Origin: Nitratidesulfovibrio sp.
Lineage (GTDB): Bacteria > Desulfobacterota > Desulfovibrionia > Desulfovibrionales > Desulfovibrionaceae
Length of the DNA: 64,000 nucleotides
Reading direction: 5' to 3'
Assembly: GCF_040373385.1 (NCBI RefSeq)
Contig: NZ_JBDXXH010000007.1
Span: forward strand, 62,001 to 126,000
Made by a program: the position numbers and the translations under genes. A model generated the notes under the pieces. It ran no database searches. It was given only the letters and a program-made list of their open reading frames with translations, and was not told the origin of the DNA. Of this stretch, positions 8,640 through 16,489 are shown in pieces (position 1 is the first letter of the stretch; each line of letters begins with the position of its first letter).

Positions 8640-9075
8640 GGGGCAGTCTCCAAATTGTCCTTTCGCCCGTTGGCGTCCGACCCGAAGGGCGCGAAGCGTG
8701 GCCGTTGGGCGAGCTTGCGAGCCCTACGGCCATCGTGCGCAACGCGGTCAAACTTCGCCTGCCATAGCTCTGCTGTCCTTATCCGTAAGACTCGCGCTAC
8801 GCGCTCGCCTAACGGCTAAGGCTCGGTCGAATACGATAAGAGTATGCGTTGCTGTCCTCATCCGTAGTGCTCGAAGACTCGCAAACGGCTGAGGCACTCC
8901 CTCATGGCAGGCTCGTTTTCCTCGCCAACGAACGAAATGCCTGCTTTGGAGCCCCCCTGAGCGCAAGACAGTTGCTTTGATTTTCCCAAAAAAAGCGGGC
9001 GGGGCAGCAATGTCCCGCCCGTTGGCGTTCTGAGGGGGAATTCGGCGTGGTGCGCAGGGGGCGGGTGGCCCGGGG
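8640..9075. other. Gap after fliI holding a dispersed repeat
   Basis: This gap has no gene. Its middle (8748-8934) is the longer copy of a structured repeat described separately. The run-out near 8985-9000 carries an A-rich patch beside the minus-strand end of the PAP2 gene. Confidence 0.6.
8748..8934 (-). repeat. Dispersed structured repeat, copy A (with internal duplication)
   Basis: The minus strand of this stretch aligns with 23491-23620 over its whole length. Shared blocks include TTCGTTGGCGAGGAAAACG, a TCGTATTCGACCG core and GGCGAAGTTTGAC at the far end. The arms GCCTGCCAT (8757-8765) and its complement (8904-8912) could close a stem. Copy A is about 55 bases longer because a unit beginning TGCTGTCCT is present twice (8771 and 8850). 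It has no coding potential of its own. Confidence 0.85.
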
Positions 9076-9774
9076 TCACGCGGGCCGTCGCTGCCCGGTG
9101 GCCAGCCGCCACGCCCACACCGCCGCGTATCCGGCAAGCAGCCCCACCAGCCAGCCGCCCAGCACGTCGGAAGGGTAGTGCTTGCCAAGGTAGAGGCGCG
9201 AATAGCCCACCACCAGCGGCAGCAGGAAGGTCAGGTGCAGGAGGCGTGACGCGGGGCGCGGGGAGGCCGCGTCCGGACCGGCTGGTGAGGCCGGGGCGCC
9301 GTTCCCGCGTCGGGCGGCGCAGGCCGCGCCCAGGCCCGGCAGCAGGGCGTACAGGGCCACGGCCACGGCCATGGTGTTGGCCGCATGGGCCGAAACGAAG
9401 GAGTCGCCCTTGTTCTTGCGCTGTTCGAAGTCTGCGGGGTTCTGTTTCCACTCCCCGCCGTCGCGGTAGTGCACCAGCGGCAGGGCCTTCAGCGGGCGCA
9501 CCCGGTCGGTGGTCTTCTTGAACACGTTGCTGGATGCATCGGCCAGCCCGGCGGCAATGCCCACCACCAGCAGCAGGGCCAGCAGTGGCCGCAGTCCGGC
9601 CTTGCCGGTGCGGACCAGGTACAGGGCCGCGCAGGCGGCAATGGCCACCCACAGCAGCAGGGTGCTGGAGACGAGCGGCATCAGCAGGTCGAGCGCCGTG
9701 TTGCGCCAGTCCACGTTGACGCGCAGCAGCCACTCGATGTCCCACGGGAAAGGGGTGTCGAAGATGTGCAGCAT
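9076..9774 (-). CDS. PAP2-superfamily membrane phosphatase
   Basis: A 232-residue multi-pass protein with the three-part PAP2 acid-phosphatase signature: KKTTDRVRP (residues 86-94), SFVSAHAAN (125-133, the usual SGH reading SAH) and YSRLYLGKHYPSD (191-203). Family members dephosphorylate lipid phosphates such as undecaprenyl pyrophosphate or phosphatidylglycerophosphate. The substrate here is unknown. The ATG at 9774 was preferred to a GTG at 9819 because MLHIFDTPF begins the conserved region, but neither has a clear ribosome site. It lies just downstream of the M23 peptidase, same strand. Confidence 0.85.
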   Translation of the reverse strand: MLHIFDTPFPWDIEWLLRVNVDWRNTALDLLMPLVSSTLLLWVAIAACAALYLVRTGKAGLRPLLALLLVVGIAAGLADASSNVFKKTTDRVRPLKALPLVHYRDGGEWKQNPADFEQRKNKGDSFVSAHAANTMAVAVALYALLPGLGAACAARRGNGAPASPAGPDAASPRPASRLLHLTFLLPLVVGYSRLYLGKHYPSDVLGGWLVGLLAGYAAVWAWRLATGQRRPA

Positions 9775-9838
9775 GGGGTGTGAGGAAAGAGTGTGAACCG
9801 GGCCGGGTGCCCCGGCCACGAGGGCGAAGCGGGCGTGC

Positions 9839-10741
9839 CTAGTTGAGGATGTAGCGCATGGGATTGACGCACACCCCGTTCAGGCGCACCTCGTAGTGCA
9901 GGTGCGGGCCGGTGCTGCGCCCGGAGTTGCCGATGTAGCCGACCAGGTCGCCCCGGTTGATGGTCTGGCCTTCCTTCAGCACGAAGCGCTGCATGTGCGC
10001 GTAGCGGGTGGAAAGCCCCCCGCCGTGTTGCAGCACCACGCAGTTGCCGTAGGCGCCGTCCACCCCGGCAAGGGTCACGGTGCCGCGCGCGGGGGCGTAG
10101 ATGGGCGTGCCGGGACGATTGATGACGTCGATGCCCTTGTGGAATTCGCCCTTGCCGGTAAACGGCGAGACGCGCATGCCGAAGGTGGAGGAAATGTAGC
10201 CGTCGGCGGGCCAGATGGAGGGGGTGGCGGCCAGCACCTCGCGGTTGTCACGCAGGGCGCGCACCAGTTCCTGCTGGCGTACCTCTTCCAGCCGCACGTC
10301 GGTGGAAAGCTGCTGCAGGAAGCTGTGCATCTTGCGGGCCAGCAATTCCTGGCGGTGCAGGGGCAGGTAGCTCTTGGAAAAATCCTCCGAGCGCGCACCG
10401 CCCATGGATGCGGCCTCCCCGGCGTCCTTCTCCATGTTCATCATCAGGCGCAGCTTGGAGTCGAACTGCTGCACGCGCGAAAGGTCGGCCTGCAGGGTGC
10501 GCACCTTGCCCACCATGTTCAGCATCTGTCCGTTCTGCTCTTCCACCGTGCGCTCGGCCTCGGCCAGGCGGCGCTGTAGCGCCAGGTTGTCGGAGTAGAA
10601 GCCCCACAGCCACACGTTCGCTCCGGCCAGCGCCAGCACAAGGCTTACCGCGACGAAACCGAACCACCCGCGCATGCGCAGGTTGCGGTGGGCGCCGTCG
10701 CGCTCCTTGAGGATGACGATGTGGTACTTGCCGAGCAGCAT
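9839..10741 (-). CDS. Membrane-anchored M23 peptidase (LytM domain)
   Basis: A 300-residue protein with a short cytoplasmic N-terminus, one membrane helix (residues 26-48), a coiled coil (about 52-100) and a C-terminal LytM/M23 domain. The zinc ligands are present: HKGID (H201, D205) and HLHYE (H282 as the last ligand). It is therefore likely to be an active peptidoglycan endopeptidase, unlike the degenerate EnvC/NlpD activators. The coiled coil plus LytM layout resembles division or cell-shape factors. The PAP2 gene follows after 64 bases. Confidence 0.9.
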   Translation of the reverse strand: MLLGKYHIVILKERDGAHRNLRMRGWFGFVAVSLVLALAGANVWLWGFYSDNLALQRRLAEAERTVEEQNGQMLNMVGKVRTLQADLSRVQQFDSKLRLMMNMEKDAGEAASMGGARSEDFSKSYLPLHRQELLARKMHSFLQQLSTDVRLEEVRQQELVRALRDNREVLAATPSIWPADGYISSTFGMRVSPFTGKGEFHKGIDVINRPGTPIYAPARGTVTLAGVDGAYGNCVVLQHGGGLSTRYAHMQRFVLKEGQTINRGDLVGYIGNSGRSTGPHLHYEVRLNGVCVNPMRYILN

Positions 10742-10855
10742 GTGTCGGATGTTGTCCCTGGTTACAAGGGGAGCCGGGGTTGCAGGGGGGCCGGGCGTGT
10801 GGGCGTGGGTGGGCCGCGCTGCGGCTGGCGTCAGGGCGTACCGAATGGTCTAGCG

Positions 10856-11602
10856 TTATTGGTCCGACGGTGTCAACCCGAGCTGCCAACGGATTAACCC
10901 ATTGAAAATGTTTGCTTTCGCAAATTTGCTGCCCTTGCACAACTCCTTCACCTCGTCGGTCATCTCGCTGCGGCGCGAATCGAAGGCCGACGGGCAGGGG
11001 TTTGTCCACACCGGCAGGTTCCACTGCTTCACGGCGCGGGCGATGACCGGTTTTTCCACCAGCATCATGGGGCGGATGACCATCAACCTGCCGCCGAAGA
11101 ACGCCTCTTTCATGGACATGCCGTCCACCCGCCCGGTCTGGACCAGGTTCATGAAGAAGGTGGTCACCAGGTCGTCGGCGTTGTGGCCGAAGGCCAGGTG
11201 GGTCAGCCCGTACTGCTTGCACAGTTCGAACAGCCGGGTGCGGCGCAGCTTTGCACAGTAGAAGCACGGCGAGTTGCGCAGGTTGGCGGGCGAATGGGCC
11301 ACCGGGCCGTGGTCGGTGACCTCGATGTGCGCGGGCACGCCGTTGGCGCGCAGCCAGGGCAGCAGCGGGGCGTGGTTGTGCGGGTCGAAGCCGGGGTTCA
11401 CGTGCAGGGCCATGATTTCGAACTTGAAGGGCACGATGCGCTGGCGCAGCTTCAGCACCTGCAACAGCACCCAGCTGTCCATGCCGCCGGAAACGGCCAC
11501 GCCGATGCGCGCGCCGGGGTGGATCATGGCGGTCTGCTGCATCAGCTTGCCTGCGGCGGTGACGCACTGCTTCTGGGCGTAGGACAGTTTTTCGCGGGGC
11601 AT
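10856..11602 (-). CDS. TtcA-family tRNA 2-thiocytidine biosynthesis protein
   Basis: A 248-residue PP-loop ATPase. SGGMDS at residues 38-43 is the nucleotide-binding loop. Cys113 and Cys116 (SPCFYC) and Cys203 (TNPCPS) match the CxxC plus third-Cys pattern that holds the [4Fe-4S] cluster in TtcA. TtcA thiolates cytidine 32 of some tRNAs. The start at MPREKLSYAQ was taken over an upstream in-frame codon because a GGAG site precedes it and family proteins begin here. It is divergent from rpoZ. Related PP-loop proteins of unknown target exist, so the substrate is inferred. Confidence 0.85.
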   Translation of the reverse strand: MPREKLSYAQKQCVTAAGKLMQQTAMIHPGARIGVAVSGGMDSWVLLQVLKLRQRIVPFKFEIMALHVNPGFDPHNHAPLLPWLRANGVPAHIEVTDHGPVAHSPANLRNSPCFYCAKLRRTRLFELCKQYGLTHLAFGHNADDLVTTFFMNLVQTGRVDGMSMKEAFFGGRLMVIRPMMLVEKPVIARAVKQWNLPVWTNPCPSAFDSRRSEMTDEVKELCKGSKFAKANIFNGLIRWQLGLTPSDQ

Positions 11603-12154
11603 GGAATTCTCCGTAAGTCGGGATGGCGGGGCGGACCGGGGAGACAGGGTGGACCGGTCGGCTGCGGGCGGCAAGAGCCGGCACGGAGCGGTGCATGGCG
11701 GGATGCCGACCCGCGCAAGGCAGGTCGCCGGGCCGCCCCCCGATACCCCGGCGCGGGGGCGGAAGCAACCGCTGACCCTTGCCGGTACGCAGGCGGCACG
11801 TGTCCGCATGCGCCGCGCAATGCCTTCCGTGGCCTGTCGCCCGGTCATCGCGTCAATGCGCCATCCAGAAGCAATCGCGCATCATTAGCATGGTGCCCGT
11901 CCGCGTCCTGCCCCTTCGCCACAAGGTGCTTGACGCGCCTTGACAGTGCGGGTATCTTGCGCAGCTTGGCGTAATGCGTCCGCATGTCGCCAGTGTGCCG
12001 CCCCCAATGTCGCCCCAATGTGGACCAGTGCCGGAAGTTCACCGCCGCCCGCCGGAAATCGCGCGGGGGGCTGGACAACCGGCCTTGCCGCATTACCTGA
12101 AAGAGGCGTTGCGCGCCCGTGCCGCACGCCCAATCCTTTCCGCAAGGAGCTCCC
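11603..12154. other. Divergent intergenic region, ttcA-like / rpoZ
   Basis: A 552-base stretch without a gene. It contains a good sigma-70 promoter toward rpoZ (11930-11958) and small direct repeats (CCAATGT twice near 12005-12022). The part beside ttcA is GC-rich with no recognised site. Confidence 0.5.
11930..11958 (+). promoter_or_regulatory. Sigma-70-like promoter for rpoZ-dnaJ
   Basis: TTGACG, a 17-base spacer, then TATCTT. It lies about 190 bases before the rpoZ start, so a long leader is predicted. A second TTGACA 9 bases further on is an alternative -35. Confidence 0.5.
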
Positions 12155-12382
12155 ATGGCCCGCATTACCGTCGAAGACTGCCAGGAACGCGTCGATAACC
12201 GTTTCCTTCTCGTGCAGATGGCCATCAAGCGTGTGCATCAGTACCGTGAAGGGTACGAGGCACTGGTCGATTCGCGCAACAAGGAAGTGGTAACCGCCCT
12301 GCGCGAGATTGCCGCCGGCAAGGTGCTGCCCGATGAAGAGGCGCGCTACGTGGAGACCGAGGAAGACTTCCGGGCCGAATAG
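12155..12382 (+). CDS. rpoZ: RNA polymerase omega subunit
   Basis: A 75-residue protein matching Rpo[21 protein letters not shown] at the N-terminus and the helix with [16 protein letters not shown]. Omega assists assembly of the beta-prime subunit and contributes to ppGpp binding in proteobacteria. The start at 12155 follows an AAGGAG site; a possible upstream ATG at 12119 gives a non-conserved extension. dnaJ begins six bases after the stop. Confidence 0.93.
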   Translation: MARITVEDCQERVDNRFLLVQMAIKRVHQYREGYEALVDSRNKEVVTALREIAAGKVLPDEEARYVETEEDFRAE

Positions 12383-12388
12383 CCAGCC

Positions 12389-13513
12389 ATGAGCCAGCGT
12401 GACTATTACGAGGTGCTCGGCGTAGCCCAGGACGCGTCGGAGGACGAGATCAAGCGGCAGTATCGCAAGCTTGCGCTCCAGTACCATCCCGACCGCAATC
12501 CGGACAATCCCGAGGCCGAACAGATGTTCAAGGAGGCCGCCGAGGCCTATGACGTGCTGCGCGACGCCGACAAGCGGGCGCGGTACGACCGCTTCGGGCA
12601 TGCGGGCCTCAATGGCAACGGCGGCGGACATGGCTTCGCCAATGCCGACGACGTGTTCGCGCATTTCAGCGACATCTTCGGCGATCTTTTCGGCTTTGCC
12701 ACCGGCTCGTCGCGCATGCGCGGTCCGCGTCCCCAGGCCGGGGCAGACCTGCGCTACAACCTGTCCATATCCTTCCGCCAGGCCGCCAAGGGCGACGAAG
12801 TCACCCTGCGCCTGCCCAAGAAGGTGGTCTGCGACGAGTGCAACGGTTCCGGCGCGGCAGCGGGCACCAAGCCAGAAACCTGCCGCCACTGTGGCGGCAG
12901 CGGGCAGATCCGCCAGAGCCAGGGCTTCTTCCAGATCGCCGTACCCTGTCCCGTGTGCCGGGGCGAAGGCCAGGTCATCCCCACTCCCTGCCCCAAGTGC
13001 AAGGGATCGGGCATTCTCCAGCAGGTGCGTGAACTGGCCGTGCGCATTCCCGCCGGGGTGGATACCGGCAACCGCCTGCGCCTGCGCGGCGAGGGCGAGC
13101 CGGGGCTGCATGGCGGCCCGCCCGGCGACCTGTACGTGGTCGTCAGCGTGGAGCAGGACAAGACCTTCCGCCGTCAGGGCCAGGACCTGGTGATCACCCA
13201 CGAGATCAGCTTCGTGCAGGCCGCCCTTGGCGACCGCATCGAGGTGCCCACTCTGGACGATCCGGTGACCCTGGAAATTCCCAAGGGCACCCAGAGCGGC
13301 GAGGTGTTTCGCCTGACCGACCAGGGCCTGCCCTACCTTGGGCACCACCAGAAGGGCGACCTGCTGGTGGAGGTGCGCGTGCTGACGCCCGTCAACCTGA
13401 CCAAGAAGCAGGAAGAACTGCTGCGCGAGTTCGCCAAGCTGGAAGAAGGCAAGCCCTTCGAGAAGGTCAAGAAGGTGGCGCGCAAGATAGGCAAGGCCAT
13501 GGGCATGGAATAG
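12389..13513 (+). CDS. dnaJ: Chaperone protein DnaJ
   Basis: A 374-residue Hsp40 co-chaperone that stimulates DnaK ATPase. The J domain carries YHPDRNP (HPD at about 32-34), followed by a Gly/Phe-rich linker. All four zinc repeats are intact: [24 protein letters not shown] and CPKCKGSG. The C-terminal substrate domains are complete. Length is normal for type I DnaJ. It is in an operon with rpoZ and ends before a strong hairpin at 13583. Confidence 0.96.
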   Translation: MSQRDYYEVLGVAQDASEDEIKRQYRKLALQYHPDRNPDNPEAEQMFKEAAEAYDVLRDADKRARYDRFGHAGLNGNGGGHGFANADDVFAHFSDIFGDLFGFATGSSRMRGPRPQAGADLRYNLSISFRQAAKGDEVTLRLPKKVVCDECNGSGAAAGTKPETCRHCGGSGQIRQSQGFFQIAVPCPVCRGEGQVIPTPCPKCKGSGILQQVRELAVRIPAGVDTGNRLRLRGEGEPGLHGGPPGDLYVVVSVEQDKTFRRQGQDLVITHEISFVQAALGDRIEVPTLDDPVTLEIPKGTQSGEVFRLTDQGLPYLGHHQKGDLLVEVRVLTPVNLTKKQEELLREFAKLEEGKPFEKVKKVARKIGKAMGME

Positions 13514-13582
13514 GGGCTTGCAGACGCAAGCCCGGCCTTGCGCCCTGGTCTTGCCGCAGGTTTCTTTTTTCGCTGCATGTTT

Positions 13583-13615
13583 CGTCCGCCCCCGGTGTTC
13601 CGCCGGGGGCGGACG
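13583..13615 (+). terminator. Terminator hairpin after dnaJ
   Basis: Bases 13583-13595 pair perfectly with 13603-13615 (13 bp, GC-rich, 7-base loop). Only a short T-run follows. Confidence 0.65.
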
Positions 13616-13692
13616 TCGTTTGCGGGTGGGGGCGGCTGTGCGCGGTGCCGGTTGATCACCCGCACAGCAATAGGGGTTTTGCCTACCTTTGA

Positions 13693-13717
13693 ATGGGGGA
13701 ATACCCATAAAACCCCC
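13693..13717 (+). promoter_or_regulatory. Candidate operator upstream of the TolC operon
   Basis: ATGGGGGAATACCCAT (13693-13708) is an imperfect palindrome, followed at once by CCCCCAT. The same half-sites, in a perfect palindrome, occur upstream of the 2,3-cDPG synthetase-like gene at 37441-37479. A shared regulator is inferred. No further gene or site was seen in 13514-13914. Confidence 0.4.
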
Positions 13718-13914
13718 ATAAGTCCCTCCCAGAATCTTGACGGCCCGCAAGGGACCGTGTCACTACACAACCAACCGGAACGCACGGTATCCGTGCACTT
13801 GGGCCGCTGGCGCACGCCTGCTGCCCCCTGGGTTCCCGTACCGGTCTGGCGCGGCCGCCGGAGTGCCATGCCCGCCCGCATCCCCCATTCGTGTCCGCAA
13901 GGAAGCACCCCGAC

Positions 13915-15570
13915 ATGAATCCAGTCCAGCCGTTCCCGCGTCACGCCCAAAGCCGTACCCCCGGCAGGGGTGAGGCACAGGCGCGGTGCGGGGCGCACGT
14001 CGCTGGACGGGAAACACCCGGTCTCGGCATGGCCGATTCGTGGCGGACGGTCCTGCTTGGGGCGGGGGTGTTGCTGATCGCGCTGTCCTGTCTTGCCGTC
14101 CCGTGCACGGTCCCCGCATTTGCGAAAGACGCGGCCCCTGCGCTTGTGAATGACGCGGCATGCCCTCCCTGTGCGTCGGCGCGGCCCCGGTGCCCGGCGT
14201 CCGCACAGTCCCCCTCCCAGCCGTTGGGGCTTGCGCAATGCATCGCCCTGGCCCTGCGCAACAACGCGGGGCCAGCGGCCGCGCGCGAGGGGCTGGCCAT
14301 GGCCAAGGCCCAGCACCGCCAAGCCCTTTCGGCCTACTGGCCGCAGCTCACCGCATCTTCCTCCCAGACCCGGCTCGACCGCGACCTCATCTTCATCTAT
14401 CCGGAAAATTCCTTCGACTACACCGTGGACATGGGCGGCGGCCCCATGACCATGCGCACCACCGTACCGGAGCAACGCATTCGCATTGCCGATCGCGACA
14501 TCGGTGAATTTCGGGCGGACCTTGGCCTTCTGCTGTACGATGGTGGCCGCCGCGAAGCCCGCGTGCGCGAGGCCGAGGCCGGGCAGGCCGCCGCCGCCGG
14601 AGAGGCGCGCCTGACAAGCCTGCAACTGGTGCACGACGTGACCACCCGCTACTACGGTGTGGTTCTGGCGCGGGCGCTGCGCGACCTTGGCCGGGAAACG
14701 GTGCAACGGCTGGAGGCCAGCCGCGATGTGGCCGAGCATTTCTACAAGGGCGGCTCGCAACGGGTGCGCAAGACCGACTGGCTGCGCGCCCAGGTTGGCG
14801 TGCTGGGCCTGCGTTCGCTGCTGGCCGAACTGGACTCCAACGTGGAACTGGCGGAATCGGCCCTGGCCAATACCCTGGGGCTGCCGTGGGACGGCCGGGT
14901 GCGGGTGGCGGACACGGAATTGCCCGCCGCGCCTGAAACAGGCGACCTGGATGGCGCCGTGGCCGACGCCTACCGCCTGAACCTGGACCTGGCCCGCTTC
15001 GATGCCGGGGTGCGCGCGGCAGAGGCCCGGCTGGACGACGCCACCGGCGAATACCTGCCGGTGGTTTCGCTGTTCGGCTCCCTGTCCACGGTGACCAATG
15101 CCTACGACGGCGGGCTGGTGGCCGAGGGCGAACGTACGCACGGCGCGACGGGGCTGACCGTGGAGTTGCCGCTGTTCGAAGGTTTTCGCACCCAGGCGCG
15201 GGTGGAGGAAATGCGCGCCCGCCTGCGTCAGTTGGCCCACCAGCGCGTGTTGCTGCGCGAAGGCGTGGCCCTGCGCGTGAAGGACGCGGTGCTGCAAGAG
15301 CGCCGCGCGGCCCGGCAGGCCGCCATCGGTGCCGAAACCGAGGCCGTGGCCACGGAAAGCCGCGCCCTTACCGAGCGTGCCTACCGCGAAGGCCTGGTGG
15401 ATACCCGCGAACTGCTGGAAACCCAGATTTACGAGGCCATGGTCCGCGCGGCGCGGCTGCGCGCCCTGTACGAGGCGCAGGCGGCCGCCGCCGCGCGCAA
15501 TCTTGTGGCGGGCACCGAGATTCTCGAACAGCTGCGGGAGGTGGGCTATGGCGCCCGTGCGCTGCCCTGA
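13915..15570 (+). CDS. TolC-family outer-membrane efflux protein
   Basis: About 551 residues. An N-terminal stretch precedes a classic signal sequence (LLGAGVLLIALSCLAVPC, near residues 47-64 of this model). Two TolC repeats of long alpha-helices follow, with outer-membrane strands between (for example YLPVVSLFGSLSTV). Such proteins form the trimeric channel of type I secretion or tripartite efflux. ATG 13915 has an AAGGA site; ATG 14029 would remove a 38-residue extension and puts the signal peptide at the start, so it may be the true start. No inner-membrane pump or adaptor is adjacent. The stop lies inside the next gene. Confidence 0.87.
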   Translation: MNPVQPFPRHAQSRTPGRGEAQARCGAHVAGRETPGLGMADSWRTVLLGAGVLLIALSCLAVPCTVPAFAKDAAPALVNDAACPPCASARPRCPASAQSPSQPLGLAQCIALALRNNAGPAAAREGLAMAKAQHRQALSAYWPQLTASSSQTRLDRDLIFIYPENSFDYTVDMGGGPMTMRTTVPEQRIRIADRDIGEFRADLGLLLYDGGRREARVREAEAGQAAAAGEARLTSLQLVHDVTTRYYGVVLARALRDLGRETVQRLEASRDVAEHFYKGGSQRVRKTDWLRAQVGVLGLRSLLAELDSNVELAESALANTLGLPWDGRVRVADTELPAAPETGDLDGAVADAYRLNLDLARFDAGVRAAEARLDDATGEYLPVVSLFGSLSTVTNAYDGGLVAEGERTHGATGLTVELPLFEGFRTQARVEEMRARLRQLAHQRVLLREGVALRVKDAVLQERRAARQAAIGAETEAVATESRALTERAYREGLVDTRELLETQIYEAMVRAARLRALYEAQAAAAARNLVAGTEILEQLREVGYGARALP

Positions 15571-16489
15571 GTCTTCCGCCCGCTCCATACGGTCTGGCCT
15601 GTCTGGCCGACATGTCAGGAAGCTGCTGCCCCTGCCTGCGCTGCTGATGCTGCTGTGCGCCATGGCCTGGGCCCGGCCCGTGCCTGCCGCCTCGGCGGAA
15701 CTGCGCCTCGGGTACGTGGAATATTTCCTGCCCGGCGTGGACCGCAAGGACGTGGCCCTTGCCGTGCAGTTGTGGGCGCGCCGCTACGTGGAGACAGAGC
15801 GGGGCCTTGGCGTGCAACTGTCGGCTTACGGATCGCGGGCCGAAATTCGCGCGGCGCTGGTGGCGGGGCGACTGGACGTGGTGCACCTGCCCACCGTGGA
15901 CTATCTGCTGCTGTCGCGCGAGATGGACCTGAAGCCCTTCGGTGTGCCCGTCACCGACGGCGAATACGGTGAGCGCTACGTGCTGCTGGTGCCCAAGGGG
16001 TCGGGTATCACCCGGCTCGGGCAATTGCGCGGCAAGCGGCTGCTGGTGCAGGCCATGTCCCTGGGGCCCGAAAGCCTGCCCGCGCGCTGGCTGGAGCGGC
16101 AACTGCGCGAGCAGGGGCTGCCCCCGACCGCGAAGCACTTCGTGTCCGTCGAGTACGAGGTACAGCCCTCGCGCGTGCTGCTGCCGGTGTTCTTTGGGCA
16201 GGCCCCGGCCTGCCTTGTCACCGAGCGGTCGTTGCGCACCATGACCGAGCTGAACCCCCAGATCGGGGAGCGCTTGGAGCGCATTGCCGTTTCGCAGCCG
16301 CTCGTAGATTTCGTGATGTGCCTTGCGCCGTCGGTGGACCCTTCGCTGGCGCCGCGCTACGCGGAACTGGGCCTGGGGCTTTCGGACAACCCGTGGGGCA
16401 GGCAGATGTTGCTGCTGCTGCAACTGGACGGCATCGCGCCGTTCCGGCCAGAGGCCATCGAACCCGCGCGTCGCCTGGTGGAACCATGA
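15548..16489 (+). CDS. PhnD-like periplasmic substrate-binding protein
   Basis: A 313-residue exported protein of the phosphate/phosphonate-binding (COG3221) type. A signal sequence (LLPLPALLMLLCAMAWA) comes first. The fold shows features of type 2 binding proteins: LRLGYVEYFLPGVD at the mature start, RLDVVHLPTVDYLLL, then GITRLGQLRGKRLLVQ. No permease or ATPase genes of a transporter are near. It overlaps tolC by 23 bases and the GGDEF-EAL gene by four (ATGA). It may act as the periplasmic sensor for that protein rather than in uptake. Ligand unknown. Confidence 0.83.
   Translation: MAPVRCPESSARSIRSGLSGRHVRKLLPLPALLMLLCAMAWARPVPAASAELRLGYVEYFLPGVDRKDVALAVQLWARRYVETERGLGVQLSAYGSRAEIRAALVAGRLDVVHLPTVDYLLLSREMDLKPFGVPVTDGEYGERYVLLVPKGSGITRLGQLRGKRLLVQAMSLGPESLPARWLERQLREQGLPPTAKHFVSVEYEVQPSRVLLPVFFGQAPACLVTERSLRTMTELNPQIGERLERIAVSQPLVDFVMCLAPSVDPSLAPRYAELGLGLSDNPWGRQMLLLLQLDGIAPFRPEAIEPARRLVEP

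Noticed and set aside
12119..12154. Upstream rpoZ start
   Set aside because: Adds 12 non-conserved residues; the AAGGAG site points to 12155.
13333..15747. 804-codon minus-strand frame across the dnaJ end and tolC
   Set aside because: Runs through a terminator and two good genes; no protein family signal.
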